From Cardinalis cardinalis (lineage: Eukaryota > Chordata > Aves > Passeriformes > Cardinalidae), in contig JACDOX010000003.1 of the NCBI GenBank assembly GCA_014549065.1, positions 11,012,805-11,076,804 on the forward strand: 64,000 nt of DNA, read 5' to 3'. The position numbers and the translations under genes are program-made. Shown piece after piece: positions 14,175-26,500 of this stretch. Below the pieces are notes generated by a model that was not told the DNA's origin, searched no databases, and was given only the letters and a program-made list of their open reading frames with translations. Numbering within the stretch: the stretch's first letter is position 1; each line of letters starts with the position of its first letter.

Positions 14175-14194
14175 TAATGAGCTCTTGCTCATTA
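14175..14194. promoter_or_regulatory. Candidate palindromic homeodomain site pair
   Basis: TAATGAGC and its exact reverse complement GCTCATTA are separated by four bases (TCTT). Each arm carries a TAAT/ATTA core, the minimal recognition element of many homeodomain proteins, so the geometry would suit a dimer. A further CTAATGCC lies just downstream. What is visible is only the inverted repeat; factor binding and function are inference. Such short AT-rich motifs arise often by chance. Confidence 0.25.
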
Positions 14195-15837
14195 GATTTC
14201 ACTCTAATGCCTCTGCTTGGAAGATTGGTACTCAACTGTAGATATTGACAATAAGGATCATTTTAAGATATGTTGGCATTTTAAGTTTTTCTAGGGAAAA
14301 TTTCAGGAAGTTTAATAGTCCTGCTGTAGCTGCAGGATGCCACCAGTAGTAGCAGTGGCCTCAGCATGCGCATGCANTTTGTATGTGCCAGACAGTCAGG
14401 GTGTTATTGTTGGTGTTGGTGCTGTAGCTGTTCCCATGAATATTCCCATGATGATTGTGTGAATAGTTCCAAGGAGGAGTAGGGGTGATACTATTCTTTG
14501 TGATTGTTTTTTGAGGACTTAATGGTTGGGGTGTTGATTTGTTTGTTTTATGAGCCTAGTCCTTCACACAAATCCTTTTCTGAAGAAATGGCTTGAATAT
14601 GAGGCCAAGCTTCTTTAGGTGAGCTCTTAGCTTTCTAGCAGGAATCAGGGAATGNGTTTGGCTGTGTCTCCTGTGTGCTGGAATCCACTTGCTTGGAGTT
14701 ACCTGCCTGACTCCACCTGGCTTCAGACTGACAGTCCCCTCCTGCTTTTAAAAGGCTGCCAGGCCAGCTAAAGTAAAAGAGCCAGCCTTAGATTTAATTT
14801 TATCAGCTGAAATCCATGCAGAAAGTTGGAAAACTGTACAGAGAATCNTATTTTCACTTAAATACTTTTGATTTTNGTGTAGCAACATTAATAATAAAAT
14901 GCAGTAATTTTAGAAATTAACTTCCTTATATTCTGAAGTTGTTAGGAATAATGCATAAAACATGGTGAAGCATATAGATAAGTGAAGTAATATAGTTTAA
15001 GATGCTGCATTTCCAGAAGTCATGTTAATTTCATGGAAAATTTAATATGTGAATAACTCACTGTGAAGACAAAAAAAAACTTAGAAATTATTACTTCAGA
15101 AAGTTTTATGGTAATTTGTTAAGGCTGCAGAGAGATTCCATGCTATGATGATCATAATTCAGAAATGTAAATAATAGACAATTTATTTTTATCCTTGCCT
15201 ATTAAGCATAGTCTCTGGAATTATAAAACAGGAGTCAGAACCTCTGGGTGGCTACTTAATTTTTAAATATGTTGATAGGATTAACAGAGAAGGAAGAGGC
15301 CTGAAAGCTTGTATATCTTTGCTTTATATGGCATTAAAAGCAGATCTAGTTGTTTCTTCTTTNTTTCTTTGAAAACAAAGTGATATTCTTTTAAATGGCC
15401 ACAATTTAATTCTAATGCTTGAGAGACTTCAGTTTATTGGCATCTTTTGTAGAAGTTATTTTAAATTGTAGGATGGATGGCTGATGCAAGGTTTAGAAAA
15501 AAAATAAAATCCAGTTAACAAAATCAAGGTGTCAAGATCAAGTGAAGAATGCAGTGCTGTACTTTTGAATTCACTAATGGTTTGATTAATATGAAAGAGA
15601 ATAATTGNTCACCAAATGAATAAATCCTTGCTGTGGAAAAAAGCCTTTTTTTGTTTTGCATATGTGAAGATGACAAAACCTCATAATACTGTGATTTATC
15701 CAGGTAGCTTAGCAATGCTGTGTACAGTCCACTTGTTTTTAGTTCTAGACTCTCCCAAAAGGAGAATAAACAAAACCCTCAGGATAAGCCTGTGGTGTTC
15801 TTNTGTGAGGAACAATCTACCAGAGTAATGGAAGTGT

Positions 15838-15867
15838 AAAAAAAAAAGAAGAACCAAAAAAAAAAAA
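15838..15867 (+). repeat. Two adjacent poly(A) runs
   Basis: An A10 run at 15838-15847 and an A12 run at 15856-15867 are separated by GAAGAACC. An A-rich tail can mark a retroposed insertion on the plus strand, but the sequence upstream (15600-15837) resembles no known SINE or transcript, so simple A-rich sequence is the better call. Confidence 0.75.
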
Positions 15868-18800
15868 GAGATAGGGATAAGATGCATTAGAAGCTTGAGA
15901 GTAGGAGAATTCAAAACATCTTCCAGTAGTAGATGTTCTTGTTTAATGTGTGGGAAGGTGAGAGCAGTTTGTGATCTGCATGCAGCAGGATGTGATGTGG
16001 AGGGATTAAACCAGAGGTTTTAAAATTTTATAAAAGTAATTAAAGATTAATAAAGATTCTAAAAACACTTTTATAAGAATAATTCATATAGTAATTCTAT
16101 AATAAGAACTGTTGCCTATCTGGATCTTGAGAAGAATTTATTCTAATATTATTGCTTCAATAGACTGTATACTTGGTTAAAGAGAAGCCGTATTCTCATA
16201 GGAGATTTTGCTTTTAAGGTTTGTGGCTCAGAGCAGTGCTCTGTGTGTGGATATTGGGACTGTTCTGCTATGCCTTCAGTGTGAGTGCAGGCAGGAGGAT
16301 GGCTCGGGGACAGCTGGCACCACAGGGTCCTCTGGGACAGAGCAGAGTATGTCCTGGTGCCCTGCCTCCAGAGCTGGTCATTCAGCTCACGCTGACGGCC
16401 TGAGCTGCTCAGTTGCTGTGGAGGCAAGTTTTTGAGCATCATTACAGTTTTTCTAATTGACCTGTAATTATGCTTTTAGCCTGATCTCATCACCCTGCAG
16501 TTTGTAAAGTGTCCTGTTTATAATTCAGATTTACTCAGGGTAAAACTGGTGAAGCACATTCCAGAGCTAACTGAATTATGAGAAGGAACTTTAAAAAGTA
16601 CAGTCTTATTTAAATCAATACAATGTAAATCTGTGGTGTAAGACAAGACATGTTCAANACCTTTCAAATATCTTCCTACATTTCATTTTCCAACACCGAA
16701 CTCCACTTGGCAAGTCAGAAAGACAAGTTATTGCTAGTATGATGATCACTTTTGTGATCTTGGGTCATGAAGAGAGGATACATTTCCACAGAGGATTTGT
16801 TGCAAAGGGATCACTGTTATTTGTGCCATTAAGCCAGTNAAAGAGAGGAATTATGAAATTATTTGCATAATTTTTAATGATGTTGCCTTCAAAAGTTGGA
16901 ATACAACCTGCAATCATAAAATGCAACATTAAGCTTAGTTTTGAAACAGTTTTTGATTTAGGTTGACTTCTAATGGAAAGATTTGTTTGAAATGAATTGA
17001 AAATTTCAGTTCAGTTACTCCCATGTAGACATTCCCAGTGTGCTTTCTGCCTCCCATTTAATTTGACATACTTTTTGGCAGCCTGACAGAAACAGCTTAC
17101 TAGACAATGAACCTGAACTAGGTTTTTTAATTTTTCTAACCAGTGATAAAATGGAATGGTTATGAAAATACTGAGCTGTCAGCAGTGAATGCTGCTCTCA
17201 GCATTACAGCTCTGTGGAAGCGCTGGACTGCTGTGCATGCCGTCAAACTGGCTACTTTAAACTTCANGCAGGGTTTCTCCTTTCACATTAGTGCTGCTTT
17301 TAGTTGACATCATGGTCCCTGCAGTTTATATAGTATTTGTATTCAATTGTGCAGAGCTTCACTAAAACTGGGTCACTAGTTTTTATGAATGCAGTTCTTA
17401 AAAAGTAAAAGCAAAAGAGCTTTACTGCAGAATGTACTGCTCCATGTCTGTGAGAGAGCAACTGAAGTGCCATAAAAAGTCCCTTTAAATATGAGACTGA
17501 ACCTGGCAAATCTTTGTAGAACTCTGACCCACACATATTGTTTTTAAAATGAAGTCTTGGAAATTAATTTGTCATCAGAAGATGATATGAGCAGAAGAGA
17601 AAGGTGAAGCTAGAGCAGAACCTCTTTTCAGGAATAAGGAATTAATGAACAAAAATTGACTTTACTCTAGGCAGAGAATTTCTGGGGATCATTAAATTTC
17701 CCAGAAGGCGAAGTCAATTTGCCTTTGGCTTCTGCCTTAATGTAGCAGTGACAAGTAGTAGTTTTGCAGACAGATTGTCCTCTGGAGGATCCTGATTCTT
17801 AATTGTATAAAAGTTCTAATTGTTCCATTTAAGTACTAACTTAAATAATTTGTGCATATTACTTAATTGTGGTATGAACATCCTGGATGAATCTAAATGA
17901 AGCAAATAAATCTCACAAGTGCTACTTAAAAAGACAGAATTAAGGACATGCTAGGAAAGCAAGAGATTAAGTGTTTCACTTGCTAAAATATAGTTGTTTT
18001 TTAAAACAATACTGTTACTGCAATGTTTGCTAGTTCCCTTACTGTACTGTGCTTTTCCTCCTGACATGGCATCNACAGTCACTGAACAGGGCTTCAGCGA
18101 ACATTACACAAAATTTAACAAAATGATGCTCTTTGGTATTGAAAATCATGTCNGAATAAGGTGTTCAGATCATCGTCTGGCTGTTGATAGCTGGTCAGGA
18201 CCTCTGGTACTGCAAGCCCAGGTATAAAAGGCTGGAGTGTCATGTGAAAGCTGAGGCCAAGGGNCGTGTCATGATTTCAAGCCTGTGTTCCCCTCGCCAC
18301 ATCTGCTCTTGTGTGAATCTCTGTGGAAAGCTGGTCTTGAGGAGTGGCCTGTCTCTTACACGTGCCTCAGAATTGGTGCTCTGGTGTAGAAGTTTTCAAA
18401 GACGCAAAGCAGAGATGTCTGAAGTTTTTATGACGCCTGCTCATGATGATGGTAATCTTAATGGAAGTAAAAGGGCACTAATAATTTCANTTATTAACTG
18501 TAGAATGTACATTTAGATTAGAAGGATATTGGAGGTGTTTCTTGCAGTTTGTCCTGTGTAAACTGCTTCCCAATAGAACAGGCATACTAAGAATTTCATC
18601 AGTTTGGTTAAAACTATTTAATCAACAGCTTAAATATAGAAGGTACCTTTAAAAATCAGTGTTGAGTGAGGAATAATTGACAGCTACTTGGACATGCCTT
18701 AAATTGAATAGAATTTCCAAAATTACCACAAATAGAAATATTGATGAAATAATTATCACTGAAAGAAATGGTCTTTCTGCTGCTATTCTAGGAAGAAAAC

Positions 18801-21800
18801 AATAACTTTGGGTAAAAATACTAATTTTTTAAAAAGTTGAAAGAAGTTAGCAGTATGTTTCTTTAACAGGAATATATATATTAGTAAATTGTATTTTATA
18901 GTTTGGTCTGTGCTTTGGCAGTGTTGATACTTCTTGACACATTGTTAATATTACAAAATACACAGTGCCTGATGATTCTTTGCGTTTTGATTGGATTAGA
19001 ACTTTGCCAGACATTATCTACAAACAGTGAATTCTTTTGGGCAATCGTAGTAAGTTTCATACATGCATTAGTTAACACTGCATTTACTAGGCAAGAAGAA
19101 AGAGCAAAACTTAATTGGAGTATTTAGACTACTGTTTTGGCATGGAAAGTTTCCCCTTTTACTGTATTTACTGGTTTCTAATTGGAAAAGATAGACTTCC
19201 AAATAGTAAACCAACACAAAATGTTAGGTGTCCTGGGTAAACTTGGAACGCCATTAGTATAGCTAGAGCAGATTTGTAATGTGTATGGTTTATATGAGTG
19301 GCCCTTGTGCAAAAATGTTTTTAAGTGGGTTTCAGTGGATTAATTGAACACTGCTTAGGATGTCTACACAACTAAGTAATTAAGGCCAGTGGTCTGTAGC
19401 AGTGAGTTCATTCTGTTAGGAACACAATTCTAATATCACCATGGCTTTTCAAAGAATCATGGCCAAGTGTTTAGCATGTGCCAACGTTTTATTCCTGGGG
19501 GAAAAAGAAAAGGAAAATGCTAATGCAGATTGTATTGCTTTAATGACTAAGTCTAGCAGGCTTTTTATTAAAAGTGCCATATCACAGGCACTCTTTAATA
19601 TGATGGACCAAAACAATTAGGCAGGGAGAGTCACAAATGCAGTGTTTAGTTTANAAAACAAACACCACAACCCTTGGCATCCCCTTTGCCCCAAACTAGC
19701 AACCTCTCTCTTCCCAGGTTACTTCTTGAGCTATAGATGTGACTGAAAGCTGACTCCCATCCCTGGATGCAGGGAGCTGCTCAGCTGCACTTCACATTCA
19801 CTTAGTAGAAGCAAATGTTGCTTTATTTGTAGATACCCAATTTCCCTCCTTTGCAGCACTTCAACGACCATTCTTTTGTTTTAAATAGTTACAGACATCC
19901 CCTCTGGATGGCAGAACAAGGCAACACAATTACTAGTTGTAGATACACAGAATTGCACTTCTTAAAATAGCGATGTGTTGCTCACTAAGGTGTCTCCACA
20001 GTCCAGCTGAGCTGACAGGCTCTGTTAAGCTCTGCTCAGTTGTTTTATTTACAGGCTTTTGAGATTATTCTCTTGGTTGCTCTGGACTTTGCTAATAACC
20101 CTGCTGAAATAAATTGTTTTGGAGCTGTTTTTGAGTAACTCCATGAGATTCAGGCAGTGATCTGAGCAATTGAAAAGAAGGGTGTGTTTAATTTTATTTA
20201 ACAGTTAGCTGGTGCCTCAGTTTTCCAGTTCATTTTGAGTTGAATATCTATAGCAACATTTTTTTCATTAACATTCCAAATGTCATGGTTGTGGTAGAGA
20301 AGAAGCATTAAAGAAATAAATGCAAGAAGTACTGCTTAAGGAGGGTGACCCTGATTTTACTCCTTTCAAACTAGAGCAATGCGTTAGTGCATTAACTCTG
20401 TGTAGACACTTATCATGGATCCATTACAACAGATCACTTTTTTCCTGAGGACTTCAGCTCTTGCGTATTTGGAGTTTAGACAGATGAAACTGTTATTTCT
20501 CACAAATGAATCAGATGCTTGACAGTCAGTTAAAACTTAATTTATGTGCAGGATATAGAGAGTGAATATGGCAAGATTCCAGATTTTTCTGTTAACTTAT
20601 TCTGTGACTCCTGATGAGCATCTCAGCCTTGAAAAGAGACGGGCTGGTGATGCAGACATAAGATAAACTCATCATTTTATGGGAGCTTCAATAAACTACC
20701 CTAGAGCATAATCCACAGCAAAGCAAAAAAATCTCTTGCTTTAAGGAATTTTCTGGTAGCCTTAGGGAGGGTATTAATAGAACTTCTCAAGCTTAACATT
20801 ATTTTAAGCCTGTAATGCGACCATTGTTTATTCTTAAAAGTCAGGAATTTTAAGAAGATTAATATGAAGACTAGCAGAGCTCAACCTGAATCAGGTTTTA
20901 TGGTGTTGTCAGTGTCTAGGTAAAAGTCATTTGTTTTGGTAAAATGTACATTAAACCTCAGCAGTAGTTTCAGTCAAGTATTTGTCCTTAAGTTATGTAA
21001 AAAAAACCCTCAGCAAAGTAAAGCTGTCTAAATTATTTTGAGATCTTTAATAAAGGTTTACAGCAAACATGCTTTCTGTTCATTGTGGTGGTTTATAGTG
21101 CTTTATTTTTTTGAAAATCAGATACAACAAGTCTGCTTGTTCTGGGCTGTGTTTGAACATCTTGATCTGGGCTGTGTTCCCACCTCTGCAGGGTTTTTAG
21201 TTAGCTTTTAGAGTAGCAAGGTGGTCTCAGGGTGAAGAGGACAGTGCAGTACAAGGACTAGCAGACAGCACTGGGAGAAGGGAACAGTGCAGCAGGATGC
21301 TGTGGGCTATTGGGCAAAAACTCACTGGATGTGTTGAAGAAAAGGCTTTATTGCTGAGGCAATAAATTTGTGCTCTTGTGGCGTATAGGACTTGCAAAGA
21401 GTCATAAAAATAGAAACTGAAATAAGGAGAATTGTAGCAGGGAAAAATAATTTACTTTAGATCTTGAATATAAATGCAGTTGACAAACAAAAAGTGCTGA
21501 GGGATTGAGTGATGTTGTTGTATCAGTTTTATCTTTTTTTGCCCCCATTTCTGATGCTCGGGAAAAGCAAGATGAACCACCAGGGTGCTTTTTGAGAGAT
21601 ATGCAGTTAGCAGTTGTGAATTTCTTCTACACAGGAAAGTTCTGCCAGGGTTTGCTCACTGCAGNATTGTGTTGGTTGTTACAATGTAAACCCAAACAGA
21701 GTGAGAAGGCTTTAGCAAATAAGGGATTGCTACCACTTAGGTAGTGACTCTGTCCCTCAAAGAACTTTCCTTGGTGTTTAAGAAAACAATAATATGATTG

Positions 21801-22141
21801 TGTCTTCCCTTGTTTATCCTGTATGTCTTCTGCTGAGTCCCATTAGGTTTTGCTGTAGAGCAGGTCCACACTGCTATTTGTTATTACTTCAAGTGATGTG
21901 TGTTTGTTTTTCTCTGCTAACAGATAAGGAACAAAAACCAAAACCCAGCTGTCTGAGAATATCAGCTATGACATGGAATAAACATTAACAATTTAGTCAA
22001 AGTATTTTAACACTTCTAATGCTAAGCAGAGACATGCAGTTCAGGAAGAACATATTCATTATTTTTCCTAGTACCTTCAGCTCTGGATGGTGGGTGATGG
22101 GCAGTAGCTTTGCTAACACGTGTGGAATCCTGCAAGTAAAG

Positions 22142-22181
22142 TATAGTAGCCTTTTACTTTATATAGTAAAAGGCTACTATA
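22142..22181. repeat. Perfect 17-bp inverted repeat (hairpin) with 6-nt loop
   Basis: The left arm TATAGTAGCCTTTTACT (22142-22158) is the exact reverse complement of the right arm at 22165-22181, with TTATAT between them. A G-T wobble could add one pair at the base, but pairing does not continue outside. The stem is shorter than a usual microRNA precursor. A template-switch mutation or a simple structural element in a longer RNA is as likely as a small-RNA gene. Confidence 0.9.
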
Positions 22182-23509
22182 TAAGTGTCTTTCTAGGGTT
22201 CATGGAGAAAAAAANCCCCAAAAACTGAGATGATAAAGTATGGAAGGATTTGTTTCACACTGCATGGTGAGAGCATATGAGCATCTTGAGGTAGCTTCAG
22301 TTCTTTCAGAAACTAAATATAGAAGATTAAAAGGAAAGTTGTATTTGTGTTTGCAATATTGATGACTGTGGAAAATTAAATCTGAGTGCTTTATTTTGTG
22401 AAAATTTTTTACATGTGAATGTGTGAAACTGGGTTACAAAGATGTTATGGCAGAGTTTTCNGTAATTGGCTCAGGAGTACATGGTCAGAGATGAGAATTT
22501 TTTGAATAGTAGATTTCAGTTTCCTTCCTGTTCTGGCTTTCTTCCAAAGGGAGCTAAGTGTAATGTGAGGTCAGGTTTCCCTGCTTCCTTGTCCTGTGAC
22601 TGAGAGCAGCACCATCAGCAGTATCAAATTCTAGAAGCCAGCAGTTTTGGGTATAAAAGCAGATTATGTTTTCAGTAGGTCTTTAGTTTTCCTCAGTTTT
22701 GCTTGGACTGGTGGTGCAAAATAAGTTGTTCTCATCTGTCCTAAGACTTTCTGAAATGTGAGATGAAGGTGAACTGGTCACACGTGTGTGCTCATGCAAT
22801 CTCTCTGGNACACTGGAGTTATTTCAGTGTTGCTTCCTGTAGCACTTAGAGCCATTCTTTACAGGCAGGGGTCTTGTGATGGCCAAGTTGCTGTTTAACT
22901 CAGTCTGTATTGATAAAGGCGCTGTCTTCTTGGATGTTGAAGAATTCTCATCCAGGATTATGATGTAGGCTTTACCGTGGAGCCAAATTCAGTGGTGTCA
23001 GCTCATTCTCAGAATTTGTGAAGATTAGGATTTCTTTCATTGGGCTTAGCAGAACTGTTTTTCTTGTAGACAGCATCTGTGAAGCATGAGAACAATCCAA
23101 ATCATAAGGATGCTAAAAAAGAGAGCCTAATAGGTGCTAAAAACATTTTTTTTAACCTGAGGATTACTAATTTTAAGTATATTCTTCTTAACATTTGATA
23201 TGTCNTTCTAGCACAGTGGTCAGATGATGTCACTTCAATCTGTGATCAAAACTTTTCCACAATTGGGGTAGAGCTACTTGGTATTGTAACATATAAGGAT
23301 GTTACTCTGGTAGTGAGTAAATATGCTGTACATGTAAGGTAGTCTATGTGAAATTCAAAATACTGCTGGAGATTTTCCTGTTCTTTAGAACTACTGACCT
23401 TCATAAATAAAATTGACAACATTTCCATGTCTGATGCAATTTCATGATTGTTCAGCAAAATACTGCTCACAGAAGAAGGAAAGTATTGGAATAGAGATGT
23501 AGTGATGCA

Positions 23510-23585
23510 GAATCCTAAAGAAACTGTAGCTATAAGATGCTATAGGAGAATCCTAAAGAAACTGTAGTTATAAGATGCTATAGGA
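23510..23585 (+). repeat. Tandem duplication of a 38-bp unit, two copies
   Basis: Copy one occupies 23510-23547 and copy two 23548-23585. They are head to tail and differ at one position (GTAGC versus GTAGT). The near identity implies a recent event compared with the surrounding unique DNA. The unit has no known function. Confidence 0.95.
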
Positions 23586-26500
23586 ACTCTTTTTGGCAAT
23601 CTTAAAGAATCACAAGAATTGTCATGGAAGATGTTTTAAAAGATTCTTCTTTCTAATAGTTACATTTCTTTTTTTTTGGTAAAGATTTAATAGCAGTTAT
23701 GAAACAGGAAACCTCACAAAGATTTGCTCAAAAATGCAGAGCCTGCTNTTCTTGAATTGAAATTTTACATATCAATAAATGAAGATAATTGATTTTGTTT
23801 CATTGCTGAGGCTGTTGTGGTTTTTTGATGCGTAGTTGGCAATACCCAGTTACCTGCCATGTCTCCTACTGAAAATTAGCAGAGTTCTATTCCTGTTTTT
23901 TTCTGAGCTAATCTTAAGTAGTATTTTATCCAGATCTTGAATTTCAGTTCTGGATTTGTAATGGATATGGTTTGCCCTGTGGCAGTAAAATTTGATGCAA
24001 GTACACACTCTGACTTGTTAAAGAATCTAACGTGAGAATGCAAGTAGTTGAATTTTTGATGTTAATTAGATAGGCGTCAACATAAATTGAGGAAAAACGT
24101 TGACAGAGTGTATTTTTTAAGTACTCTTATTTACATGTTCAGGTATTGTGTGTTTTCACTCCAAAGAGTCAAAATGATAGTACTTTAGATTAGGCACAAA
24201 GTTTGTGANATTATTCAGCTATAAAAGTTTATCTTTTTTCACAGAAGGAAGGGAATTATGGCTTTATATTTGCCTTGCTAATGTTTTGTCCCAATGCAAA
24301 CNAGTATGTACCCTCTTGTTTAACAATACTGAGGAGCTCTCCATTGAAACTGGCTGTCTCCCCTGTGGGTGACCCCCATGTGGGACCAGCAGGAATCTCT
24401 TCCTGCTGTTGTGGGCTGCAGCTGCATGGAGAGGTGTCTGCTGGGCTGTAGGCCACAACCTGTGGCTGGCTACAGGTGGTTGCTGCACCTCTTTGTTTCC
24501 ATATGGCTGGGATTTCTGGGGAAGAACTGAAGCCTCTTTTCAAGTGATAGCCTGTAGCTGTAATGCATGGGAAACATAGCAGTGAGAGGTATTTTAGGTC
24601 AAAAAGTTGCTGCTCCACAGCCCTTTTGTTTCATCTGTTGATGGCACACTGATTCCACTAAATGAACCACATAGCTGAGAAGAGAATGGTCACAATGGAG
24701 AATGCATAAAAGTGGTTAAATCATTTACCTTTAAGANTGGCCACTACTCTGCCCTTTAACAACTAGTGTGTAACAGGCAGTGTTATCCCANNTCAGTGTG
24801 TGTGATGANTGAGATTACTTGGGTTTTTGGTTGCATTTTCTTAGGTGTCCCAGTGATTTCCACTGAACAGAGCTAGATGGAGCTATAAGATCTTCTGTCA
24901 ATAGGTACANTGCTAGGGACTCTTCCAAGTTCTCAAGTTTCTGTATTAGCTTTTGGGCTGCTGTTGTCTGTTGAGGAGTTACAAAGAGTGAGCGCAAGTA
25001 ACCTATAAATGCTCAGTAAGGGAGGCAGCACCATTTAGCCAAGGCCTGCTTATGTAAGTGTACTGTGGCTGTAGCCACCTGTTGCTTTACTTGAAATGCA
25101 CAAATTTTATTTGAAACTTGCTCCTCTGGGCCATCAAGGTGCTATTAAAATTGTCAGCTGAGGTATCACGAAGACNCTCTGCATAAAGTGTCAATGATAC
25201 TGGGAAGGATCGCAAATATGCTGAACTGGGTGAATCTGCTGAAGATCCTGTAATCAAAGAAGAGGCTCTGTAGCTTACAGGATTGAGTTCTGCACAAATA
25301 CANGGATGTGGTAGCTAGTAGCCAAATTTTAGTAGTGCCGGAGTATTTTAACTTAACATTTTCCCCGTTATTTTCTCCTCTTGTCGTAACTGCGCTGTTG
25401 CTTTGTGCTGCCAATGCATGATAGGTATGAAAAGAATGTGAAATGCTAAATTTTTTTGTTTATTGTTCGAGTAAGAATCCCATGTATTGGTAAGAGGGTT
25501 CAATAAATGTCACCTTTGAAGTAGTTAATTGCAATAAATTAGTGTGTTGGATACTCTAGCAGGATTGCTCAGGTCCTTAGCTGTTAATGTATGCAGATAA
25601 TCATGATGGTGAGCACCACCATTTTTAAGTTTTCAAACACCACTGGAATCAGGTAGTTTATTAACTGCTTAAACTCTTTAAAATATCCCAATTTTATTTA
25701 TTTTAATTTTTCCCTCTATCTGGCTGTCATTTTGAATTTGCTGGGGACAGGTGTGGGGACTACACAGGAATAGAAAAATACTTTCTGCATTCCAAATTTG
25801 AGATTTGAATATTGCAAAAGATGATATCTTGACAGGCTCAAAGGCTGCATTTCTATCTGTAGAAAACAGGCAGCACTCCAGGGAATGGTAGTGCAGTTGT
25901 ATCTTTTCCAGGTGATGCTCATCACCTCTGAAGTGACCACCTTGAATGAGGGGCNCAGTCTCCAGTCTGCAGTAGGTCTGGTGGCAGAGAACCATCAGCA
26001 CTGGCATCTTTGTGTTGATGCTCGTCTGGAATGTGAAATTGCCAGTTTCTTTCTGGAAGATAGGAATTACTTTTCTGGATTACCTGTTCTTGTTCCTGTA
26101 TTTCTTNAAATTTGTATAGTGTTCACGAGAGTACAGTTTCTAATAATTTTTTTCCCTGACACTGCTGCACTGTGGCAACATATTGCTCACATTTTATGGG
26201 CATGAAATGCTGTTGAGAAAGTGAGGCTTGGAGTTGCNTAGGACACTGTGTCACAGGACGCTGAACAAAAGCCAGCAAGCACTCTGGGATCTTTCTTATA
26301 TCCTGATCCTAATCAAGCAATTCTTTCTCCCTAGTTTTGGATTAAGATAATAGTAATANTTTTGTTAGTGGTGCTTGGTTTATGTCATAATGTGTGTAGT
26401 ATTCATTACATGTTTTCATTCTTCGATGGAACCACAGTTCTTTTCATCTGTACATATTGCATATTCCACTTTGAAGTTAGGCTGCTAGATTTTTTAAAAG

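Larger units (their letters stand above)
8027..22141. other. Non-coding AT-rich unique DNA (no gene seen)
   Basis: About 14 kb without a recognisable gene. Open frames are short and unrelated to any family I know. Features seen include a minisatellite-like cluster at 11917-12002, a T/G-rich patch at 12735-12770, a homeodomain-type palindrome at 14175-14194, a purely alternating palindrome GCATGCGCATGC at 14364-14375, and two A runs at 15838-15847 and 15856-15867. A mildly GC-richer patch lies at about 16200-16430. One exon-like segment (9641-9707) has an AG in front and a good donor behind, but its peptide is not recognised. Confidence 0.72.

Noticed and set aside
14364..14375. GCATGCGCATGC palindrome resembling an NRF1 site
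   Set aside because: It departs from the NRF1 consensus at its edges and lies in no promoter-like context.
15600..15867. Possible retroposed transcript ending in the double poly(A)
   Set aside because: Upstream sequence resembles no known gene or SINE, and no target-site duplication was seen.
20190..20240. GGTGCCTCAGTTTTCC, similar to the MIR core
   Set aside because: Only one short block matches and the flanking MIR segments are missing, so chance similarity is likely.
24256..24618. 120-codon minus-strand open frame in a GC-richer patch
   Set aside because: Low-complexity composition (S, P, Q, T) and no family resemblance; probably an effect of local GC content.
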